Assembly: GCA_017463155.1 (NCBI GenBank)
Contig: JAFTPT010000011.1
Coordinates: forward strand, 37,505-101,504
Direction: 5' to 3'
Origin: Blautia sp.
GTDB taxonomy: Bacteria; Bacillota; Clostridia; Lachnospirales; Lachnospiraceae
Length of the DNA: 64,000 nt
The stretch's first letter is position 1. Every line of letters starts with the position of its first letter. Below are positions 29,417 to 38,410 of this stretch, in pieces. The notes under the pieces are model-generated. The model searched no databases. It worked only from the letters and a program-made list of their open reading frames with translations, and was not told the DNA's origin. The position numbers were made by a program, and so were the translations under genes.

Positions 29417-30087
29417 CTCGTATCCTGCAGGAGCTCACCGTCACGGATCATGACGGTCCTGCCCGCATGAGCCGCAATATCGGCATCATGCGTGATCATG
29501 AGGACCGATACGCCCTCATCGTTCAGCTTCTGGAACAGCTCCATGACCTGCGCGCCCGATTTACTGTCAAGCGCACCGGTCGGTTCGTCCGCCAGGAGCA
29601 GCTTTGGATTATTGACGATCGCCCTCGCGATCGCCACTCTCTGCATCTGCCCGCCCGAAAGCTGGTTCGGCTGGAAATTGACACGGTCCGAAAGGCCCAC
29701 CCTGTCAAGCGCGCGCAGCGCACGCTCACGGCGCTCCTTTTTGGGGACCCTGGCATAGTTCAGGGGCATCTCCACATTCGAGAGTGCGCTCTGCCTCGGG
29801 AGCAGATGAAAGCTCTGGAATACAAATCCGATCTTGTGCAGACGGATATCCGACATTTCGTTTTCGGAGCAGTTGCTGATATTCTGCCCGTCCAGATAAA
29901 ATGTCCCCTGCGTAGCCGTGTCCAGACAGCCGATAATGTTCATCAATGTACTTTTTCCGGAACCGGAAGGGCCCATGATCGCCACATACTCTCCCTCATC
30001 CATGGAGAAGTTGACGTCCTTCAGCACGGGCACCACCAGCTTGCCGGTGTGATATTCTTTATAGATCCCCTTTAACTCAAGTATCAT
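29413..30087 (-). CDS. ABC transporter ATPase, MacB/LolD type
   Basis: 224-residue nucleotide-binding subunit. Walker A GPSGSGKST near 40-48, Q-loop FVFQSFHLLP, signature LSGGQMQR near 142-149, Walker B LLLADEPTGALD near 162-173 and the H-loop MITHD are all intact. It would dimerise and drive the FtsX-type permease two genes downstream. It follows the first adaptor by 21 bases and overlaps the second adaptor by 4 bases, indicating translational coupling. Confidence 0.97.
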   Translation of the reverse strand: MILELKGIYKEYHTGKLVVPVLKDVNFSMDEGEYVAIMGPSGSGKSTLMNIIGCLDTATQGTFYLDGQNISNCSENEMSDIRLHKIGFVFQSFHLLPRQSALSNVEMPLNYARVPKKERRERALRALDRVGLSDRVNFQPNQLSGGQMQRVAIARAIVNNPKLLLADEPTGALDSKSGAQVMELFQKLNDEGVSVLMITHDADIAAHAGRTVMIRDGELLQDTR

Positions 30088-30108
30088 GCCGAAACGGGTT
30101 CCTTTCCG

Positions 30109-31716
30109 TCATTCATCCAGCATCATCAGATCCGGCTCGTCATCCTCGACGATCTCCGCATCATAATCCTCATCACTGAATTCGTCTTCATCGATCTCGT
30201 AGACTTCTTCCTCAAGGACCTCCCAGTCCGAGTCCTCGATGATCTCCTCATCTCCCTCGACGACTTCTATCTCTTCGATGCCTTCGTCATCGTACTCTTC
30301 CTCGTAGTCCTCATACTCTTCGTCTTCATAGTCTTCGTCTTCGAAGTCCTCGCCCTCAAGGTCCTCGTCCGAATATTCTTCGTCCTCGTAGTCCTCGAAC
30401 ATGGCTTCCATCGTCTCCTCCGCGGTACCGAGGACAGTCTTCATGCCTTCCTCAAGGCCGGAGGCCGGGAATGCGATCCGGTCGTCCTCCGAAAGTCCCT
30501 CGAGGATCTCATATTCCTCCAGGTTCTCGTCATACTCGCCGAGTACCACCGGCCTCTTCTCGAGGCGGTTCTTGTCGCTGGCCGCCCATACGTACGGGGA
30601 ATCCGTCTCCGCGTCCGCGATAAAGAACTCCGTAAGCCAGACACCCTTCTTGGCTTCCTCCTGGCCTTCGTCCAGCTCGATATAGACATGCTGTCCGAGC
30701 ATCATTCCGTCGGAGGAGTCCATCTCCACGTAGAACGGATAGGAGCTGGAGGACGTCTGGCTGTCCGAGCTGTCCCCTCCAAACCCGAAGTAGGAGGACG
30801 AATCGCCGGACGTGCTTGCGTTTTCACGGTCGATGTTGCCCATCATCCCCTTCCAGGTCTGGGTCTCATCCATACGCGACCGGATGATGACCGCCTGGCC
30901 GGGCGTCAGGCTGTTGATGTTCAGCTCGTTGATCGTTCCCTTGACCCGGTATTCACCGGTGCTGAGGATCGTGATGAAAGCCCCGTCCCCGCTATCGGAC
31001 TGATAGTAGGAATCCTCCTCGATGGTATCCGAGATATCACCGGAATCGTCCGTGGCCATCTTGGAGTTGTCGATCTTCTGGATCAGGCCGTCGATCTCGC
31101 TCCGGACCTCGGTATTTCCGGTCGCTCTCTCAAGCTTTTCGATCTGCGCTTCCTTGCTGATCTGATCGTACTCGTTCTTTTTGAGGTTCATCTTGTTGGT
31201 CTCGATCTCGATCGTATAGGAAAGCTGCGCGTTCTGCTTGGCCTTCTTTTTTTCCTTCTCGAGGGTCTTGATCTGGTCCTGGATGCTGATCGCCTCATTC
31301 TTCAGACGGTCCAGATCAAGCCGTGCCTCCTGCAGATCCTCCTGAATGCTCGTGAGATCATACTCGAAAAGCAGCTGCCCACGCTTGACCACGTCGCCGG
31401 TCTTTACATGGACCTGCTTGACCTTACGGCCGCTGTCGATCTGCACGGACACGGTATCCTGCGGTTCCACCACGCCTGCGTACCGGTTCTGGAGCCCGGT
31501 GTTGGTCCCCATGAGGGTGGACACAGCCGTCACATAGACCGCGTCGGAGTCATCCTCGTCTCCGCCGAAAAAAGGGATCTGGTCGAGCGGGAGCTTGTCG
31601 ATATATTGTTGAAGGACGCCGAAATCGCCGTTCTTCTGATAATAATACCAGCCGCCGCCTGCACCCGCAGCCACGGCCAGGATCAGTACCCCGGCAATGA
31701 TTGGTCCTTTTTTCAT
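30109..31716 (-). CDS. HlyD/MacA-like adaptor with very acidic C-terminal tail
   Basis: 535-residue adaptor, first gene of the exporter operon. It has a membrane helix near 5-25, a lipoyl half (VKQVHVKTGDVVKRGQLL), a coiled-coil hairpin (about 128-200, QEARLDLDRLKNEAISIQ and after) and beta domains to about 435. The last 100 residues are almost only Glu, Asp and Tyr (for example YEDEEYEDYEEEYDDEG). Two adaptors in one operon with one permease is unusual; they may form a mixed assembly. The ATG has GGAGG upstream and its own promoter. Confidence 0.9.
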   Translation of the reverse strand: MKKGPIIAGVLILAVAAGAGGGWYYYQKNGDFGVLQQYIDKLPLDQIPFFGGDEDDSDAVYVTAVSTLMGTNTGLQNRYAGVVEPQDTVSVQIDSGRKVKQVHVKTGDVVKRGQLLFEYDLTSIQEDLQEARLDLDRLKNEAISIQDQIKTLEKEKKKAKQNAQLSYTIEIETNKMNLKKNEYDQISKEAQIEKLERATGNTEVRSEIDGLIQKIDNSKMATDDSGDISDTIEEDSYYQSDSGDGAFITILSTGEYRVKGTINELNINSLTPGQAVIIRSRMDETQTWKGMMGNIDRENASTSGDSSSYFGFGGDSSDSQTSSSSYPFYVEMDSSDGMMLGQHVYIELDEGQEEAKKGVWLTEFFIADAETDSPYVWAASDKNRLEKRPVVLGEYDENLEEYEILEGLSEDDRIAFPASGLEEGMKTVLGTAEETMEAMFEDYEDEEYSDEDLEGEDFEDEDYEDEEYEDYEEEYDDEGIEEIEVVEGDEEIIEDSDWEVLEEEVYEIDEDEFSDEDYDAEIVEDDEPDLMMLDE

Positions 31717-31751
31717 TCGTCATACCTCCTATATTCCACTTAGAGAATATA

Positions 31752-31780
31752 ATAGTATATCATAACAGATTATTTGTAAA
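31752..31780 (-). promoter_or_regulatory. promoter of ABC exporter operon
   Basis: TTTACA (31775-31780), 17 bases, TACTAT (31752-31757) on the minus strand, followed by a GGAGG site at the adaptor ATG. It is divergent from the lipoprotein promoter in the same gap (31717-31931). Confidence 0.65.
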
Positions 31781-31870
31781 AAAGAAAGTACTCTCGGCGG
31801 TTTCTCCTTTGGTTTTTCCCCTTTCAGACAGAATTTTTCATGAAAAATCCGCTGATTTTGCACGGTTTTT

Positions 31871-31899
31871 TTGACATTTTTATGAATATCTGCTACAAT
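31871..31899 (+). promoter_or_regulatory. promoter of lipoprotein gene
   Basis: TTGACA (31871-31876), 17 bases, TACAAT (31894-31899), then AAAGGAAAGG and the ATG at 31932. This is close to sigma-A consensus. Confidence 0.85.
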
Positions 31900-31931
31900 A
31901 AATCAATAACAAAAGGAAAGGAATCATCCAC

Positions 31932-33059
31932 ATGAAAACCTTATATCGGTTATTCCCCTTTCTTCTGGTCATTTTTGCCGTATTCGGCGTCGGATGTTCG
32001 CACGCGGACAATGCCGCGATCGAAAAAGCCGTTTCCGGTGAACTGAACCTTTTGAAGGATCTGGATGCGGAATCTGCCGCGCAGTATATTTCCGCCGCAG
32101 AGCTGTTTCCCGACGCGTCGGGAACAGAACAGTTATCTTCAGAACTGAACGAAGTTTTTCCTCTTTTCTTCCAGAATTTCGACTACAAAATTCTCAAAAC
32201 CACTGTCGACAAGAAGAAAAGCAGCGCACATGCTGACGTCCGGATCCGTACGATCGACGCGCAGGCTCTTGCCAGGGATTACGCTTCCTCCTACATAAGG
32301 AGCGATATCAAGGCCGCCGCCCAGACGTCAGGATCAAGACAGGGATCTATCTCCCTCGAGGACCGGATCCTTCTCATCGACCATCTGCTCACCTCCAAGG
32401 AATACGAGCTCGTCGATACCGAATCGACGCTTGCGCTCGAATACCGGGACAATGGATGGCAGCTGGTACATAATGTTGCCCTGCAGGACGCGCTTGTCGG
32501 CGGTCTGATCAGCGATCTTTCCGATCCCGAAATCCTCTCACCCGAAGACACCTTGAAGATCTATCTCAAAGCGATCAAAAAGATGGACGCGACTGAAATG
32601 TCCAATTTTCTGGGCATCAGCAGCGTTCTGGAGCAGGATGACGCTTCCCGGAAGGCCATCGCCAATGCGCTGCTCGAGCAGGTACAGAAGACTTTCGACT
32701 ACAAGGTCACCGGTTCCACCGTGGATGGATATGAGGCCGACGTCACCGCACTGATCACGACCTTTGACAGTGACAGCATCATCCAGTCCTATCAAGAGGA
32801 CATGGATCCATACCTCTCCTCCCCGCAGGCCGTCATGGACGGCTATGAGGAACGGTCCCGGATCTCTCAGCAGGAGCTTCTCGATCATATCCGCAGCAAT
32901 ACGCTGTCGGTCCAGAACGAGTCGACCTTTGCCATGTACAATGACGGGGTCTCCTGGAAGCTCAAGAATCCGGGCAGTTCACTCGGCAAAGCGATCTTCG
33001 GTTCTCTCGCGGACATGAACGTTCCCGAGGAGACAGGCTCCGGCGACGCCACCGTATAA
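31932..33059 (+). CDS. probable lipoprotein with duplicated DUF5105-like domain
   Basis: 375 residues. Signal peptide at 1-22 ending at FGVGC, a slightly atypical lipobox, so Cys22 is probably lipidated and the protein held on the outer face of the membrane. The mature part holds two similar halves of about 150 residues. Each has a helix-rich start (AVSGELNLLKDLD; YLKAIKKMDATEM) and then a FDYK-x-TVD...AxV beta stretch, as in DUF5105/DUF4878-like, NTF2-fold lipoproteins. Function is unknown. It has its own promoter and terminator, and lies between two oppositely oriented operons. Confidence 0.85.
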   Translation: MKTLYRLFPFLLVIFAVFGVGCSHADNAAIEKAVSGELNLLKDLDAESAAQYISAAELFPDASGTEQLSSELNEVFPLFFQNFDYKILKTTVDKKKSSAHADVRIRTIDAQALARDYASSYIRSDIKAAAQTSGSRQGSISLEDRILLIDHLLTSKEYELVDTESTLALEYRDNGWQLVHNVALQDALVGGLISDLSDPEILSPEDTLKIYLKAIKKMDATEMSNFLGISSVLEQDDASRKAIANALLEQVQKTFDYKVTGSTVDGYEADVTALITTFDSDSIIQSYQEDMDPYLSSPQAVMDGYEERSRISQQELLDHIRSNTLSVQNESTFAMYNDGVSWKLKNPGSSLGKAIFGSLADMNVPEETGSGDATV

Positions 33060-33073
33060 AGACCCATGCAGAC

Positions 33074-33109
33074 AAAAACCGCGTACAGCTTTTTGTACGC
33101 GGTTTTTTT
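33074..33109. terminator. bidirectional terminator
   Basis: AAAAACCGCGTACA pairs with TGTACGCGGTTTTTTT around a small loop. With an A run on one side and a T run on the other it can end both the lipoprotein transcript (plus) and the aspS operon (minus). Confidence 0.93.
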
Positions 33110-33132
33110 GTCCGTTATCCGGGGATATCCTT

Positions 33133-34935
33133 CTATTCTTCCACCGGTTTCTCCGGTTCCTTGATCGAGAGGCAGAGCTCCGCGAGCTGGGCGTCGTCCA
33201 CACGGCTCGGTGATTTGGTCATCAGGCAGGAGGCATCCTTTACCTTCGGGAAAGCGATCACGTCACGGATACTGTCCACCTTGGCCATCAGCATGACGAG
33301 CCTGTCAAGGCCGTAGGCGAGTCCTGCGTGGGGCGGTACCCCGTAACGGAAAGCGTCAAGCAGGAAGCCGAACTGTTCGTGGGCCGCTTCCTTCGTAAAG
33401 CCGAGTGCCTCAAACATTCTCTCCTGGATATCGTCCTGATGGATCCTGACGCTTCCGCCGCCGATCTCGTTGCCGTTCAGCACGATATCATAGGCCTTGG
33501 CACGTACCTTGCCGGGATCGGTATCCAGAAGATCGATATCCTCCTCCATCAGCATCGTAAACGGATGATGCATGGCCGTGTAGCGGTTCTCCTCCTCGCT
33601 CCACTCGAGCAGCGGGAATTCGGTGACCCATACGAAGCGGTATTCATCCTTGTCAAGCAGGTCGAGCTGCTTTGCCATCTCAAGCCTTAATGCTCCCAGT
33701 ACGTCGTACACGAGCTTTTTCTTGTCGGCCGCGAAGAGCAGAAGGTCTCCGTTCTCGCCCTGCATGGCGCTGATCAGGGCCTGCATCTCCTCTTCCGTCA
33801 TAAACTTGGCAAAGGAGGATTTGACTGTTCCATCCTCACCGATCGCGATGTAGGCAAGTCCTTTGGCGCCGTATCCTTTGGCAAATTCCACCAGCTTGTC
33901 GATCTTTTTACGCGGCATGGCCCCCTGGCCCTTCACATTGATGCCGCGGACCGATCCGCCGTTCTCAAGGGCTCCGGTAAACACGCCGAAGCCGCAGTTT
34001 TTCACGACCTCGCTCACGTCGCAGAGCTCCATGCCGAAGCGCATGTCCGGTTTGTCGGAGCCGAACCGGTCCATGGCCTCCTGCCAGGTGATCCGCTGGA
34101 TGGGAAGGGACACCTCCACACCGAGGACCTCCTTGAACAGGAACGCGAGGTATCTTTCGTTTACATCGATCACGTCGTCCACATCCACAAAGGAGAGCTC
34201 CATGTCGATCTGCGTGAACTCCGGCTGTCTGTCCGCACGGAGGTCTTCATCACGGAAGCAGCGCGCAATCTGGATATACCGGTCATAACCGGAACACATC
34301 AGAAGCTGCTTGTAAAGCTGCGGAGACTGGGGAAGTCCGTAGAAGCATCCCGGATGGACTCTGGAGGGCACCAGATAGTCCCTGGCTCCTTCCGGCGTGC
34401 TCTTTCCGAGCATCGGCGTCTCGATCTCCAGGAAGCCTTCCTTCGCGAAGAATTCCCTGGTCAGCATCGCGATCCGGCTCCTGAGCATCAGGTTCCGCTG
34501 CAGGTCAGGCCTGCGAAGATCCAGATAACGGTGTTTCAGACGGATCTCGTCCTTGGTCTTACTGTTCTCCTCCACAGGGAAGGGAGGCACGTCCGCCTCG
34601 GAAAGAATGCGGAGCGAATGAACTCTGAGTTCGATCTCACCGGTCGCGAGATTCGGATTGACGGCCCCGCCGCGCTTCTCCACGACGCCTGTCACGGCAA
34701 TGACGAACTCGCTGCGGAGCTTGCCCGCCTTTTCAAAATCCTCCTGGGAAACACTCCCGTTCTCAAAGATCAGCTGCATGATGCCGGTACGGTCCCTGAG
34801 ATCCACAAAGACGATGCCGCCCTTGTCTCTGGCCTTCTGTACCCAGCCCATCAGTGTCAGTTCCCTGCCGGTCATATCTGTTGTGACTTCCGCACAGCGG
34901 CAGGATCTGTGCAGTCCTTTCATACTCTCTGCCAT
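33133..34935 (-). CDS. aspS: aspartyl-tRNA synthetase
   Basis: 600-residue bacterial-type class II synthetase. The N-terminal OB-fold binds the anticodon (about 20-110), then come class II motif 2 (CFRDEDLRADRQPEFTQID), the bacterial GAD insert (about 290-420) and motif 3 (GLAYGLDRLVM near 540). LRADRQPEF fits AspRS. It is last of the apt-rel-MBL-hemZ-HD-hisS-aspS run, 12 bases after hisS, and precedes a strong terminator. Whether it charges only tRNA-Asp or also tRNA-Asn cannot be read from the sequence. Confidence 0.97.
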   Translation of the reverse strand: MAESMKGLHRSCRCAEVTTDMTGRELTLMGWVQKARDKGGIVFVDLRDRTGIMQLIFENGSVSQEDFEKAGKLRSEFVIAVTGVVEKRGGAVNPNLATGEIELRVHSLRILSEADVPPFPVEENSKTKDEIRLKHRYLDLRRPDLQRNLMLRSRIAMLTREFFAKEGFLEIETPMLGKSTPEGARDYLVPSRVHPGCFYGLPQSPQLYKQLLMCSGYDRYIQIARCFRDEDLRADRQPEFTQIDMELSFVDVDDVIDVNERYLAFLFKEVLGVEVSLPIQRITWQEAMDRFGSDKPDMRFGMELCDVSEVVKNCGFGVFTGALENGGSVRGINVKGQGAMPRKKIDKLVEFAKGYGAKGLAYIAIGEDGTVKSSFAKFMTEEEMQALISAMQGENGDLLLFAADKKKLVYDVLGALRLEMAKQLDLLDKDEYRFVWVTEFPLLEWSEEENRYTAMHHPFTMLMEEDIDLLDTDPGKVRAKAYDIVLNGNEIGGGSVRIHQDDIQERMFEALGFTKEAAHEQFGFLLDAFRYGVPPHAGLAYGLDRLVMLMAKVDSIRDVIAFPKVKDASCLMTKSPSRVDDAQLAELCLSIKEPEKPVEE

Positions 34936-34947
34936 GGTCTGCTCCTT

Positions 34948-36207
34948 TTATTGCATTTTATCCCTGAAAAACTCCTCGAACTCATGGTAGCCCTCGGCCT
35001 CCAGCTGCTCTTTCTGGAATTTTTTGTTCTTTTTCATGACGGCAACATAGATCTGTCGGCCGTCTTTTCGTTCCTCGGCTGCTTTTTGGAAAATCTTCGT
35101 CAGTTTGTCGGCCGGCATATTCTTTTCGATCAGATAGGCCTTCCGGCTGTTCTGTCCGGGGATCGTATAGCCTCTTTCCAGCAGCAGCATGACGATCCTT
35201 TCAAATCCGATGGAAAAGCCGCAGGCACAGGTATCCGTGCCGGTGAACCGTCCGATCATCTCATCGTACCGTCCGCCTCCGCCGACGGACCCGCCGAACT
35301 CGTCCATGGCGATCTCGAAGATCGGTCCCGTATAATAGGACATGCCGCGTACCAGCGTGGGGTCGAACTTCATGCGGAAATCGGCGCTCTTCACCGCCTC
35401 CACCGTATCAATGATCGAGATCAGGTCATCCGCCGTCTCCGGCGCAAGCACATCTGCGAGCTTCTCCTTGAGGTACAGGATCCCTTTCGTGTCATCCGTC
35501 ACTTCCCGGAAGAGTCCCAGATACGTGTCGATGGCGCTCTTGTCGAAGCCTTCTTTTTCGAGCTCCTCCGCCACGCCGTCAAGACCGATCTTGTCCATCT
35601 TGTCCAGGATGATGAAGACCGTGTCGAAGCTTTCTTCCGGGAATCCGCTGTACCTGGCCATCGCCTTCAGGATCTTCCGGTCGTTGATCCGTATGGTAAA
35701 GTTGTGGAAATCGAGCTTGCCGAGAAGCGATGTGGTCGCCAGCACCAGCTCGATCTCAGCCACGCAGGACGGCTCTCCGAGGATGTCGATATCGCACTGC
35801 ATGAACTGGCGGTATCTACCCCGCTGAGGCCTGTCCGCGCGCCAGACGTTGCCCATCTGAAGGGCTTTGAACGGTGCTGACAGTTCATTTGCATGATTGC
35901 TGTAGAACCGGCTCAGCGGCACCGTAAGGTCATACCGAAGCCCCGAATCCACCAGGTCAGCCTCGTTTTCCGCCTCCTCAAGCTTCAGTTTTTCGCCGCG
36001 CTTCAGGATCTTGAAGATCAGCTTTTCGTTCTCACCGCCCTGCTTGCTGCACAGATTTTCGATATGCTCCACGCACGGCGTCTCAATGCATGAAAAGCCG
36101 AATGTCCCATATGTCTCCCGGATCATGTTGATCACGTAATTCCGGATCTCCATCTCCCGGGGGAGAATGTCCTTCATTCCGGTCACAGGTTTCTTTTTCA
36201 ATGCCAT
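34948..36207 (-). CDS. hisS: histidyl-tRNA synthetase
   Basis: 419-residue class II synthetase. Motif 1 region KDILPREMEIRNYV, motif 2 VWRADRPQRGRYRQF, the His-specific stretch around GGSVGGGGRYDEMIG and motif 3 CGFSIGFERIVML are all present. The C-terminal part after about 330 (AYLIEKNMPADKL...) differs from the usual HisRS anticodon domain and is rather charged. I therefore regard it as a diverged anticodon domain, seen in some clostridia. It lies 23 bases after the HD protein and 12 bases before aspS. Confidence 0.95.
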   Translation of the reverse strand: MALKKKPVTGMKDILPREMEIRNYVINMIRETYGTFGFSCIETPCVEHIENLCSKQGGENEKLIFKILKRGEKLKLEEAENEADLVDSGLRYDLTVPLSRFYSNHANELSAPFKALQMGNVWRADRPQRGRYRQFMQCDIDILGEPSCVAEIELVLATTSLLGKLDFHNFTIRINDRKILKAMARYSGFPEESFDTVFIILDKMDKIGLDGVAEELEKEGFDKSAIDTYLGLFREVTDDTKGILYLKEKLADVLAPETADDLISIIDTVEAVKSADFRMKFDPTLVRGMSYYTGPIFEIAMDEFGGSVGGGGRYDEMIGRFTGTDTCACGFSIGFERIVMLLLERGYTIPGQNSRKAYLIEKNMPADKLTKIFQKAAEERKDGRQIYVAVMKKNKKFQKEQLEAEGYHEFEEFFRDKMQ

Positions 36208-36230
36208 AAGGTCCCTCCTGCCTGTTTCTT

Positions 36231-36809
36231 TTATGATTCTGATCTGCTTCCGCCGTGCGCCACGGTCTGGAAAGCAAGAAATGCATCCATATCAAAGTTT
36301 TTGACTTCGTCGATCATGAGCTCGATGGCCGTCTCCGTATCAAAAGCCTTCCGGTAGGGGCGGTCGGTCGTCAGCGCACAGTAGACGTCGCAGACGCGCA
36401 GGATCCTGGCCCCGATGGGGATCTCCTCTCCCACTAGGTTGGACGGATAGCCGCTCCCATCGTAGTTCTCGTGATGATAAAGCACGCTTTTCAGCACAAA
36501 GTCGGAATAGCCCTGTCCCTGCAGCTCTTCATAGCCGAGCGTCGAGTGCATGCGGACATATTTCAGTTCCTCGATCACCATGGGATCATGTTCCTGTCCG
36601 TTAATATAACCCGTCAGCTTGAGCTTGCCGATATCATGCAGCATTCCCGCGACCGCGGTCTCATAACAGATCTCCTCGGGCAGTCCCATCTCCTTTGCCA
36701 CCTGGTAGCCCAGGTTGCTGACGTCGATGCCGTGTCTGATCTCCGATGTCAGGTCGTAGCGCAGTATCCGGTTTGTCTTTTTTGCAGGTGTCTGCACCGC
36801 AGCCTCCAC
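36231..36809 (-). CDS. HD-GYP-type phosphohydrolase
   Basis: 192 residues with a single HD-GYP domain. His58-Asp59 are in AGMLHDIGK, followed by the paired His of YHHENYDGSGYP (the GYP motif) and ALTTDRPYR. Such domains hydrolyse cyclic di-GMP or related dinucleotides with two or three metal ions; without a linked receiver or sensor domain the signal is unclear. The start is a GTG with AGGAGG 7 bases upstream; hemZ ends 17 bases before it. It sits among Rel and tRNA synthetase genes, a common position in Lachnospiraceae. Confidence 0.9.
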   Translation of the reverse strand: MEAAVQTPAKKTNRILRYDLTSEIRHGIDVSNLGYQVAKEMGLPEEICYETAVAGMLHDIGKLKLTGYINGQEHDPMVIEELKYVRMHSTLGYEELQGQGYSDFVLKSVLYHHENYDGSGYPSNLVGEEIPIGARILRVCDVYCALTTDRPYRKAFDTETAIELMIDEVKNFDMDAFLAFQTVAHGGSRSES

Positions 36810-36826
36810 TGGTCATCCTCCTGTTC

Positions 36827-38410
36827 CTATAGGTTCGCAGCGATTCCTTTACGCTTGCGCTCGATCATCTCGTCGATCCGCCCGATGTAGGCATCCACAT
36901 CCTTGACGTTCGATACCCGTTCGATCCGGTGTCCCCCGTCGCAGACCAGCTTGGAGGAGCCTCCGGCTCCGACAGCGATGATCGGTTCCTTTTCTTCCAT
37001 AATCAGTATATTGTAAATTCCTGCTTTGTCAACCTTTGCGTAGCCGACGTTTTCAAAATTTCCCTTCATATTCTTCTGCCTGTACAGATAATAAGGCCCC
37101 ATGCCCATCTCGTAGGCGGCCTTCATCGTCAGGCTCAGGATCTCCTGGTTGTTTTCGAAGGTCATTTCCTTATATTGGTCGCGGAAGATATTCAGCCTCG
37201 CCGCGCGCTTGACCGCCAGGGAATGCACGGTCAGGCTGTCCGGACCCAGCTTTCGGATCTCATCGAGGGTGTGCTCCACCATGGCTTTCCCTTCTCCGGG
37301 AAGCCCGATGATCAGATCCATGTTGATATCGTCAAATCCGCATTCCCTCGCGAGATAAAAGGCCTCCTTTGTCTGTTCGACCGTATGCCTTCTGCCGATC
37401 ACGTCCAGCGTCACCTGGTTCATGGTCTGCGGATTGACGGAGATCCTGGTCACCGGATACTCCGAGATCGCTGCAAGCTTGTCCCTCGTGATGCTGTCCG
37501 GCCGGCCTGCTTCGAGGGTAAACTCAAGTGCCTCTTCCACAGGGAAAGCCTCCGTGAGCGCATGCAGCAGAAAGCGCAGCTGATCCGGTTCAAGCGTGGT
37601 CGGTGTCCCGCCGCCGATATAGACGGTATCCAGCCGCCGGCCCTGCGTCCGCATGATGGCAGAGACCTCCGTGATCTCATGCACGAGCGCCCGCAGATAG
37701 TCATCGACCTTCTCCTTCCACATTTCCAGCGGATAGGAGCTGAACGAACAGTACAGGCAGATACTCGGACAGAAAGGGATCCCAACGTACAGGCTGTAGC
37801 CCCTTTTGTAGTCAATGTTCTTCAGGATCTCCTTTTCCCGGTTGGCGATGGTCACAGCCAGTGCGGTCTTCTCCGGGCTTACCAGATACCTGCTCCGCAT
37901 TTCCGCCGCGATCTCGGGATTATTCATCCCTTCCTCGAGCATTCCCATGGCCAGCTTGGCCGGTCGGATCCCGGTCAGATTCCCCCAGGGAAGCGTTCTC
38001 CCCGTCAGCCTCACAAGGAGCTGGTACAGGTCATATTTCAGAAGATCCTTGTTTTCCTTGCGAAGGGCGTGCCTCGCGATCCGCTGCTCGACGGTCTCAC
38101 TGCTGACCGCCTGCCCTCCCGCCGCAACGGATGCATCCGTTTCACAGCAAACAGGGGCATTCTCCGGCGCATCGCCGGCCTGCCCCTCAGAAAGCACTGT
38201 TCGGATAATGCCTTTTTCCGCTCCGCATACGTAGCCCGTACAGAAGGTGTTCCCCTCCTTCCAGACCGTCAGCCGGAGGATGTCCGCAGGATCCTCCTCC
38301 GTCTCCTCATAAGCGCTCAGGATCTCTGTCCCCGGATAAAAGGCTCTTGTCAGTTCATAAATATCATGTTCAAATCCGGTATCCCGGAAAATGATGACGA
38401 TCCTAGACAA
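36827..38410 (-). CDS. hemZ: oxygen-independent coproporphyrinogen III dehydrogenase HemZ-like
   Basis: Radical SAM protein of the HemN/HemZ family, about 527 residues. The cluster motif is CPSICLYC with the following FSSYP; VYIGGGTPTTL and TFTLEAGRPDSIT-like stretches are typical of HemZ. It would oxidise coproporphyrinogen III without oxygen, or carry out a related reaction; no other heme genes are in view. I chose a TTG start at 38410: the family N-terminus (IVIIFRDTGFEHDIYELTRAF) begins there, AGAGG lies about 10 bases upstream, and the TAG of the upstream MBL gene overlaps it. The open frame reaches 38524, but those 38 residues overlap the MBL gene and are Arg-rich. Confidence 0.9.
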   Translation of the reverse strand: MSRIVIIFRDTGFEHDIYELTRAFYPGTEILSAYEETEEDPADILRLTVWKEGNTFCTGYVCGAEKGIIRTVLSEGQAGDAPENAPVCCETDASVAAGGQAVSSETVEQRIARHALRKENKDLLKYDLYQLLVRLTGRTLPWGNLTGIRPAKLAMGMLEEGMNNPEIAAEMRSRYLVSPEKTALAVTIANREKEILKNIDYKRGYSLYVGIPFCPSICLYCSFSSYPLEMWKEKVDDYLRALVHEITEVSAIMRTQGRRLDTVYIGGGTPTTLEPDQLRFLLHALTEAFPVEEALEFTLEAGRPDSITRDKLAAISEYPVTRISVNPQTMNQVTLDVIGRRHTVEQTKEAFYLARECGFDDINMDLIIGLPGEGKAMVEHTLDEIRKLGPDSLTVHSLAVKRAARLNIFRDQYKEMTFENNQEILSLTMKAAYEMGMGPYYLYRQKNMKGNFENVGYAKVDKAGIYNILIMEEKEPIIAVGAGGSSKLVCDGGHRIERVSNVKDVDAYIGRIDEMIERKRKGIAANL

